The position numbers and the translations under genes were made by a program. Below, one piece after another: positions 58,460-64,000 of a stretch of 64,000 bases of DNA. The stretch's first letter is position 1; each line of letters opens with the position of its first letter. The notes under the pieces are model-generated. The model had not been told where the DNA came from. It ran no database searches and was given only the letters and a program-made list of their open reading frames with translations. This DNA comes from Sporosarcina jeotgali (GTDB taxonomy: Bacteria; Bacillota; Bacilli; Bacillales_A; Planococcaceae): the NCBI RefSeq assembly GCF_033304595.1, contig NZ_CP116341.1:2521001-2585000 (forward strand), written 5' to 3'.

Positions 58460-59809
58460 ATGTTGTCCAAGAAACGTCCAGATGGTCTGCTCATCGGTGT
58501 TGATGAGAAAGTAAGCTATCCTAAAGCAATCGCGCTAGGTTTACAGCACGTACTCGCGATGGATTTGTATATTGCGCCCATTATCGTAGCGGGCTTACTC
58601 TCGTTAAGTACAGAAAATACTTCGTTCTTCGTTCAAATGTGTTTCCTTGCAACTGGACTCGCAACACTCATACAAACTGGATTCGGTTTAAAACTTCCAG
58701 TTGTTCAAGGTCCTTCCTATGTACCAATCGGGGCAATTGCCGCAATTGGAGGCAAGCTCGGACTCGGCGCGATTGCAGGAAGTCTTATCCCAGGGGCAAT
58801 CATGATTGCACTTCTCGGCTATCCATTAAAAGTTTTTGCAAAAACTGTCCGTAAGATTGTTCCGCCAATCGTTGGAGGAACAGTAATCATCATCGTAGGT
58901 ATTGCGTTAATGCCTGTTGGCTTAAACAATATTTACTTTGCAGAAGGTACTATTGGTCAAAACGTAACAATCGCTTCAATCTCTGCAGGTATACTTGTCA
59001 CGTGTATGGTTCTCGGTAAAAGATTGCCACGATTCGGCTCGTTTTTCCGACTCGTCTCTGTCATTCTCGCAATTGTTGGTGGTTCAATCGCTGCCAGCTT
59101 CTTTTATCCAATTGACTTTTCACCTGTAAAAGAGGCGGCATGGTTCTCGCTCCCGACACTGCTGCCATTCGGTAAGCCTGTATTCGATATGGGCGCTATC
59201 CTCACGATGATGCTTGTTTACTTAATCATCTTGCTTGAAACGACTGGAACATGGTTCGTCGTTTCAACGATTACAGAAGAAGAGTTGGATGAAAAGCGTT
59301 TAAATCGTGCATCATTTGGCGAAGGACTGGGATGTTTCGTAGGCTCTCTATTTGGAAGCACGCCACTCACTGGGTATTCTTCAAACGCAGGGTTACTTGC
59401 GATTACAGGAGTAGGAAGCCGGATGGTCATCATGGCGAGCGGTTTCATTCTAGTGTTGCTGGGGTTCATCCCCAAATTGTCTGCCATCATTATTTGTATT
59501 CCTGAATCCGTCATCAACGGGATATTCGGGATTGTCTGTGTGGCCATTGTCACCAATGGTATGAAAATCATTCAGCCGATTATTATCGACGACCGCAATA
59601 TGATCGTCATCGGTGTTCCGATTTTGCTGACAATTGCAGTTACCGTGCTTCCAAAAGAAGTGCTGGCAACCGTCCCGAACTGGGCGAACTACCTTCTCTC
59701 TTCAGGAATTTCAGTAGGTGCACTAGCGACCGTGATTTTGAACTTAGTGATTCCTGTGGATAAATCTTTAGGACAACAACGAACACAAATTGAGCCGATT
59801 GAAAAATAA
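58460..59809 (+). CDS. NCS2-family nucleobase (xanthine/uric acid-type) permease
   Basis: A 449-residue 14-helix nucleobase:cation symporter of the NAT/NCS2 family. LGLQHVLAMDLYIAPIIVAG near 26-45, the family motif with VVQGPSYVPIGAIAAIGG near 83-100 and FGSTPLTGYSSNAGLLAITG near 295-314. These resemble the xanthine/uric acid transporters more than the uracil type. I start at 58460, 7 nt after AGGGAG. It is divergent from the Rieske oxygenase gene and ends in a strong terminator. Distinct from PbuG at the left edge. Confidence 0.9.
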   Translation: MLSKKRPDGLLIGVDEKVSYPKAIALGLQHVLAMDLYIAPIIVAGLLSLSTENTSFFVQMCFLATGLATLIQTGFGLKLPVVQGPSYVPIGAIAAIGGKLGLGAIAGSLIPGAIMIALLGYPLKVFAKTVRKIVPPIVGGTVIIIVGIALMPVGLNNIYFAEGTIGQNVTIASISAGILVTCMVLGKRLPRFGSFFRLVSVILAIVGGSIAASFFYPIDFSPVKEAAWFSLPTLLPFGKPVFDMGAILTMMLVYLIILLETTGTWFVVSTITEEELDEKRLNRASFGEGLGCFVGSLFGSTPLTGYSSNAGLLAITGVGSRMVIMASGFILVLLGFIPKLSAIIICIPESVINGIFGIVCVAIVTNGMKIIQPIIIDDRNMIVIGVPILLTIAVTVLPKEVLATVPNWANYLLSSGISVGALATVILNLVIPVDKSLGQQRTQIEPIEK

Positions 59810-59830
59810 CGACATGATTTCCACATCATG

Positions 59831-59867
59831 AAAAACCCGCGAATGAATAGATCATTCGCGGGTTTTT
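59831..59867 (+). terminator. Terminator of the NCS2 permease gene
   Basis: AAAAACCCGCGAATGA pairs perfectly with TCATTCGCGGGTTTTT around a 5-nt loop. Confidence 0.93.
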
Positions 59868-59919
59868 CCATACCTATATCTTTTAAAATCTACTTGGTTA
59901 TGTTTACCAATCATTACCT

Positions 59920-60141
59920 GAATAGCATTTAGCCCATTGATTTACGTTCCAGCCAGACGCTTTCCGGAGGGCGTGGCTTCAGCCAAGCAAACAGCGAAGG
60001 GCTCGCTTTTCCGTATTTCTGAGAACTTCACAAAAATTAAAGCAGCTTTAACCCCAGGGCCTCAAGCACACGCTAATCCTCTTGGTGTCGACGGCTTGGA
60101 AGCCAATTAATCATAAGGGGATTACCAAAGAGTCGCAACCG
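59920..60141. repeat. Palindromic intergenic repeat, copy 1
   Basis: Begins with AGCATTTAGCCCATTGATTT and contains GCTTTCCGGAGGGCGTGGCTT, continuing to CTCAAGCACACGCTAATCCT and GTCGACGGCTTGGAAGCCAAT. The ends are partly inverted (TTGATT...AATTAA) and the element resembles the long imperfect palindromic repeats common in Bacillales genomes. It has about 45 nt more in its centre than copy 2. No open reading frame of interest. Confidence 0.8.
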
Positions 60142-60147
60142 TATTTA

Positions 60148-60320
60148 GAATAGCGTTAAGCACGTTGATTTGCATTCCAGCCATACGCTTTCCGGAGGGC
60201 GTGGCTTGAGCCGCTTCCTTCGCTTCGTGTCCAGGGTCTCAAGCGCACGCTAATCCTCTCGGAGTCGACGGCTTGCACTCCAATCAACTAAGGGTGTATT
60301 ACCAAAGAATCGCACCCGTT
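60148..60320. repeat. Palindromic intergenic repeat, copy 2
   Basis: Same order of blocks as copy 1: AGCGTTAAGCACGTTGATTT, CGCTTTCCGGAGGGCGTGGC, GGTCTCAAGCGCACGCTAA, GGAGTCGACGGCTTGCACTC and CAATCAACTAAGGG. Flanks such as TTACCAAAGA and TCGCA are shared too, so the copies arose by tandem duplication including flanking DNA. Confidence 0.82.
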
Positions 60321-60375
60321 AGTTTAAGTGACATGTTTCACAATATATTTTTTCATGGATATACACTTGCAGCTT

Positions 60376-61833
60376 TTATCGTCTCTGCAGAATCGGCATT
60401 TCTTCCCACGAATAATCTGGTGCTGTCGCAATCCATAACGTATCTCCCATGCTATCCATATCATAAATTACGATGGAATCCTCCGCATCAAACACTTTTT
60501 CAGATTTACTTTCACCTTGCTCGTTGATGGCATAAATCGCTACACCTCTATGTTGAATTCCGAATAATTTCTCTCTCTTTTTAACAAGTGCAACAATCGT
60601 TTCATCAACTTGAATTTTACTCCAATTCCCCTCTTGGAGATCCCGGATCCAAATTTCACTTTTCATAAGGATGAAGAGCCTATTATGAATCACTTTCATA
60701 TTCCGGGGTACATCATTACGATCCGGCATGGTGATCTCGTTCCATCCATCATTTGTCTTCCGAAGTATTTTACTTTCTTCTGTAGATACCACCAAATCCC
60801 CATTATCCGAAATTTGAACATCATAAATTGGTTTGGGCACAATAGCTTGTTCCCAACTCTTCCCTTGATTGGTTGTATAATAAATCTTTCCATTTGCTAG
60901 CACCACTATATGGTTGTTCATTGAAGTATCGACTTTTTCGATTGGTTCTTCTAATGAAAGGATTTTTGTTCCTTTACTTTTTGTTGTCACACCTGCCCAT
61001 AATTCTTTTTCCGTTGCTACGTATAATCGATCATTGCTGTCAAACCACGCATATGTGACATAAATATCGGCTTGGAGTTCTGTCCAGGTTTCTCCATTAT
61101 TTTGGCTACATTCAATAAAGGGCTGCTTGGCTACACCAAATTGTGTTGGTTTTTTGTCACCCCATACGACTAGTGAACTGTTTCCAGCGACAACTCCCGT
61201 AATCGCCATCCCTTTTTTGGTCAGGTTATCGGTTCCATTCCGTTTAGATAGTAATCCCCCACCGTATGGCAATTTATGACCAGCGCTGACTACTTCTCCG
61301 TTTTGAGCATTGAATGAAACGGTAGCGAAACGGCTATTTGGGTCATTTCCAAACACTGTTAGAATGGGCTTACCATCGATACTATCGAGTGTAAAGTTAT
61401 AACCTGTCGCCCAATCTTTTCCTTGTTGTAGGTCGTATATATCCTTTGCCCATTGGAGAACATCCGGGCTATCTAATTTAATCTCATCATAGGGGATTAT
61501 CGTATCCGGCGTTTGCTGACCCGGTAGAAAAAATGCAATTTTCTTTTCAGAGATACCAATGATTACATAATCATCTGTACCTGGAACGATAAACGTCATT
61601 GTCCACCTATAGCGTTTCCCTGTTTCTCCTCTTGTACCTCCCATTTTTTCATCAACACTGGTTAATCTCGTTAATGCCGCATTTTCATTCCATTCTTTTG
61701 CCCTCTCCAATCCAATGTCAATCGCTTCTTTTAGTGTAACCTCACCATCTGAAGCACTTCCTTCATGACTGATCAAATTTATACAGATGAAAAAAACAAC
61801 GAATGAACAAGCGATGATTTTAAAATACTTCAA
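60376..61833 (-). CDS. Exported PepSY/BNR-repeat-like protein
   Basis: A 485-residue secreted protein with a signal peptide (about 1-27, ending near SHEGSAS). Residues about 30-185 resemble a PepSY-like beta domain (LKEAIDIGLERAKEWNENAA, then FATVSFNAQNGEVVSAG). The rest is a beta-propeller with sialidase/BNR Asp-box-like turns such as SQNNGETWTELQ near 240 and TNQGKSWEQAI near 325, as in Ycf48-type proteins. No catalytic residues are evident, so a binding or sensing role is more likely. I do not recognise a named family. Confidence 0.75.
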   Translation of the reverse strand: MKYFKIIACSFVVFFICINLISHEGSASDGEVTLKEAIDIGLERAKEWNENAALTRLTSVDEKMGGTRGETGKRYRWTMTFIVPGTDDYVIIGISEKKIAFFLPGQQTPDTIIPYDEIKLDSPDVLQWAKDIYDLQQGKDWATGYNFTLDSIDGKPILTVFGNDPNSRFATVSFNAQNGEVVSAGHKLPYGGGLLSKRNGTDNLTKKGMAITGVVAGNSSLVVWGDKKPTQFGVAKQPFIECSQNNGETWTELQADIYVTYAWFDSNDRLYVATEKELWAGVTTKSKGTKILSLEEPIEKVDTSMNNHIVVLANGKIYYTTNQGKSWEQAIVPKPIYDVQISDNGDLVVSTEESKILRKTNDGWNEITMPDRNDVPRNMKVIHNRLFILMKSEIWIRDLQEGNWSKIQVDETIVALVKKREKLFGIQHRGVAIYAINEQGESKSEKVFDAEDSIVIYDMDSMGDTLWIATAPDYSWEEMPILQRR

Positions 61834-61970
61834 ATGACCACCATCCTATGCGTAATGAGTCTATTTAGGATGGAGTTAACGCCTCTTTATATACGCTCTT
61901 AGATCCAATATAACAAACAAAGCACTCCATTTATTAGATTATCCTTCTTGAACTAAAGCACCCGATTGCT

Positions 61971-62366
61971 CTATAACCGTTCAAGTTGTTCTAATATAAA
62001 TATTAAGTCCTCTGGATAGGCGTGGCTAATTGTTTTAATTTCTGATATAGATTTCCAATCGGCTTCGGCTATAATTCCATCTGGATCATTTATTCCGGTA
62101 CTTTCTCCAGTCTTTTCAACTTTAAAATAATAAGTCTTTACTTGTATACCGTTAATAATCGTTTCTTTAAGTTTTAATTGTTCAATGACTTTCACATCAT
62201 ATCCTGTTTCCTCTTTAACTTCCCTTACACAACATTCCTCTGGACTTTCACCTTCCTCAATACCACCAGAAGGTACTGCCCATCCCTCCGAATCGAAGCC
62301 CTTAATCATTAAAATCTTTTTGTGTTCATTGATACAAATCCCTGCTGAACCTGACCAACTATCCAA
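61971..62366 (-). CDS. Nudix hydrolase
   Basis: A 131-residue Nudix pyrophosphatase. The Nudix box is complete: GGIEEGESPEECCVREVKEE with TG, near 34-56 (G-x5-E-x7-REVxEExG). WAVPSGG before it and TYYFKVEKTGE after it fit small MutT-like house-cleaning enzymes. The substrate (oxidised nucleotide, NDP-sugar or other) cannot be told from sequence. Monocistronic; the ATG is preceded by GGGGG. Confidence 0.9.
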   Translation of the reverse strand: MDSWSGSAGICINEHKKILMIKGFDSEGWAVPSGGIEEGESPEECCVREVKEETGYDVKVIEQLKLKETIINGIQVKTYYFKVEKTGESTGINDPDGIIAEADWKSISEIKTISHAYPEDLIFILEQLERL

Positions 62367-62464
62367 AATAATACCCCCATTTTATATAACTTGCTTTAAA
62401 CTTAATGGTCCTTTAACGGCATAATCTTAATTCCAGAATTGCCCCCGATTACAGAACGGAAATA

Positions 62465-62797
62465 TCATTGTTTCGGGTTTATAATTTCAATATTTAATGC
62501 TTGAGTGAATGCAGGTGAAGAAGTGTCTATTCCACCATCTACCCAAACAGCCACTTCTTGTCCTTCTTCATAATTTTTGATGTCATCATTTTCATGCAGT
62601 GCTACCCATGTTAAACCTTTTTGATTATCCTCAACCAAGATACTATTTTCAGTGCTATCTATTTCTACAATATTCCCCTTTATATCCATTTCGCCTTTAG
62701 CTTCTTCAACTTCGTTACTGCAAGCTACTAAAAGAAAACATAATAGGAATAGAAAAACAAAACCTTTTTTAAAAACAGTGTCATTCCACAGCTTCAC
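62465..62797 (-). CDS. Small DUF3221-like lipoprotein
   Basis: A lipoprotein of about 110 residues. Signal peptide with lipobox LLVACS (Cys near 26), then a small beta domain with GNIVEIDSTENSILVEDN and GQEVAVWVDGGIDTSSPAFT, the pattern of the DUF3221/YobA family of Bacillales. I use the GTG at 62797, with AAAAGGAG about 8 nt upstream; a GTG at 62806 falls within that site. Function unknown. Confidence 0.78.
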   Translation of the reverse strand: MKLWNDTVFKKGFVFLFLLCFLLVACSNEVEEAKGEMDIKGNIVEIDSTENSILVEDNQKGLTWVALHENDDIKNYEEGQEVAVWVDGGIDTSSPAFTQALNIEIINPKQ

Positions 62798-62954
62798 GCA
62801 ATTCACTCCTTTTTTTATTCACCCTAAGTACATCAATCTGGCCCGTTTGAAGCACAAACCTTATTCATGAAATCCATCTGAATATAGTTATGGTAGGCTT
62901 TCCAATCAAACTACATTACCTGAAATGAGCAACAATAAGATGAAGTTGTTATAA

Positions 62955-62988
62955 AAAATGCAAAAGTGAATTTTCACTTTTGCATTTT
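62955..62988. terminator. Palindromic terminator
   Basis: AAAATGCAAAAGTGAA followed directly by TTCACTTTTGCATTTT: a near-loopless 17-bp palindrome. It lies after the truncated gene on the minus strand and probably ends its transcript. Confidence 0.8.
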
Positions 62989-63033
62989 CAATATGAATAC
63001 CTAAAGTCTACCGAATTGATTTGTAAAATAAAG

Positions 63034-63234
63034 TTATTCATCATCAAGATCAATTTCGAACGGTTTTTCTTCATATTTGGAAACATCGTATTTTCCAATC
63101 ACTTGATAATTACTAGACGCTTCATCATCAGGCTTGAATTTATTGAATTCGACTATATCTAGTGCATCAGATATCATATTCAATAGATATTGTGGTTCTG
63201 GAGCTTCTTCTACTGTGGCAAGAACTAGTGCATT
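63034..63234 (-). pseudogene. 3' fragment of an unknown gene cut by the IS66 element
   Basis: On the minus strand an open frame of 66 codons runs from the IS end to TAA at 63034-63036. It reads ALVLATVEEAPEPQYLLNM, then DIVEFNKFKPDDEASSNYQ and ends KYEEKPFEIDLDDE. The composition (acidic C-terminus) is protein-like and a terminator follows. There is no start codon with ribosome site, so it is the tail of a gene whose front was separated by insertion. I do not recognise the family. Confidence 0.6.
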
Positions 63235-64000
63235 GTAAGCCCGTAATATAAAAAAGCACAGCCTTTCGGCATGCTCTACAAATAGCCCTTCTCTTCAATA
63301 ATTTGAAGACGAAGGGCTATCTCAATTTACATGTTTCTTGAATTTGCGGCGACCACGGAAAATAAGCATCCAATAGTTCAGAAGTCTGCTGGAAATGAAG
63401 AGACGGCAAATCCGTTAATACTTTTTTCAAATATGCATAGAAATCGATTCCATGGATTTTTGCAGTCTCAGCCAAACTCAAACAGATCGCATTTGCTTGA
63501 GCACCTGCTTCACTGACAGAAAAAAGCCAGTTTTTCCGACCCAGAACATTGGGACGGATGGCATTTTCAGCTGGATTATTATCAATTTCAATCCGCCCAT
63601 CGAAAAGAAAACGTTGGAGTTCATCTTTTCTTTTCAATGTATAGTCAGTTGCAGTGGCAATCGCATTCTTCCCATAGAAATGACTTTCTTCTATCCATTT
63701 AAAAAAGGCGGTCACAATCGGTTTGGAATACTTCTTTCGCATTCGTCGCCTTTTGCCAGGACGCATTTCTCTGAATTTGTTCTCAAGTCGATAGAGTTGA
63801 TTGCAATAGTCGACGCCAATCCTACCATTCTTACTGTCGACTTTCAGCCAATAACGACGAACATGCGCCCAACAGTTGGCAAAGGTGACACCTGGTAAAC
63901 CGCCGTATGCAGAATAGCCATCACAAATGATTGTTCCTTTGTAATCACCAAGGAAGTTCTTCAGAACTTCTCGTGCTCGCGATAGCGAACTATGGAAAAG
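63235..64000 (-). mobile_element. IS66-family insertion sequence (one end, continues past window)
   Basis: The left end begins GTAAGCCCGT at 63235, the GTAAG tip typical of IS66-family inverted repeats. The adjacent AGTGCATT (63227-63234) would be the 8-bp target repeat. A terminator-type hairpin (ATAGCCCTTC/GAAGGGCTAT, 63282-63320) lies between the end and the transposase stop. The other end is outside the window. Confidence 0.85.
63317..64000 (-). CDS. IS66-family transposase TnpC (5' end outside window)
   Basis: C-terminal 227 codons of the DDE transposase. TIICDGYSAYGGLPG contains a catalytic Asp, and NCWAHVRRYW follows. RIEIDNNPAENAIRPNVLGR has the catalytic Glu, and NWLFSVSEAGAQANAICLSL is the family's end block. 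The final part (LTDLPSLHFQQTSELLDAYF) is the IS66 C-terminal domain. The frame is open to the right edge on the minus strand, so the gene is truncated only by the window. Confidence 0.93.
   Translation of the reverse strand, partial: LFHSSLSRAREVLKNFLGDYKGTIICDGYSAYGGLPGVTFANCWAHVRRYWLKVDSKNGRIGVDYCNQLYRLENKFREMRPGKRRRMRKKYSKPIVTAFFKWIEESHFYGKNAIATATDYTLKRKDELQRFLFDGRIEIDNNPAENAIRPNVLGRKNWLFSVSEAGAQANAICLSLAETAKIHGIDFYAYLKKVLTDLPSLHFQQTSELLDAYFPWSPQIQETCKLR

Noticed and set aside
59920..60320. Insertion sequence or rRNA-like region
   Set aside because: No transposase frame and no rRNA features; two copies of a palindromic repeat explain it.

Overview
The window is a chromosomal segment of a low-to-moderate GC Gram-positive bacterium of the Bacillales. 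A member of the Planococcaceae (Sporosarcina-like) fits best. The gene order yeaC-yeaD-yebA-guaA-pbuG is the Bacillus subtilis order, regulation is by purine, SAM, T-box and PyrR leader RNAs, and strong AGGAGG-type ribosome sites and LPXTG/sortase anchoring are present. The genus is an inference; no rRNA or tRNA gene lies in the window.

Left part (1-13,650). A purine block (pbuG, guaA, each behind its own purine riboswitch) follows a MoxR/DUF58/transglutaminase operon. Next come nadE-pncB (NAD salvage), a cyclase-family hydrolase behind a canonical SAM riboswitch, an IS1182-family element sitting exactly between two convergent genes, and an FMN reductase. The GMP synthase has a normal ATP-pyrophosphatase half, but its glutamine amidotransferase half has lost the catalytic cysteine.

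Middle part (13,980-41,930). This holds a sucrose-phosphate synthase-like glycosyltransferase plus sucrose-phosphate phosphatase, a chemoreceptor, an archaeal-type prolyl-tRNA synthetase with a proline T-box, and a teichoic-acid-type polymerase. An ECF sigma/anti-sigma pair follows, and its promoter pattern recurs before a cell-wall-anchored tandem-repeat protein, a lipoprotein sortase and a catalase-like protein. After these lie housekeeping genes (yugN, yqeY, ykuS, tatAC), an aromatic-acid-exporter-like FUSC protein, the fruRKA operon, a DUF318 permease, and an MFS transporter behind a PyrR-type attenuator.

Right part (41,940-64,000). A compact metK-speA-speD-speE-speB operon makes SAM and spermidine from arginine behind a structured, terminator-bearing leader that is not a standard S-box. 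Then come a formamidase, a cupin-regulated MHS transporter/ornithine-cyclodeaminase-like pair, OsmC, a UbiB-like kinase split by one in-frame stop, 21-bp tandem repeats, and a possible purine-catabolic group (amidohydrolase, Rieske oxygenase, NCS2 permease) with a lipoprotein MsrA. A duplicated palindromic repeat, small exported proteins, a Nudix hydrolase and a gene cut by an IS66-family element end the window.

No CRISPR array, phage block or large defence island was seen. The strongest unusual signals are the cysteine-less GuaA with a divergent purine riboswitch, the non-standard metK leader, the PyrR-controlled MFS transporter, and the ECF-sortase group.
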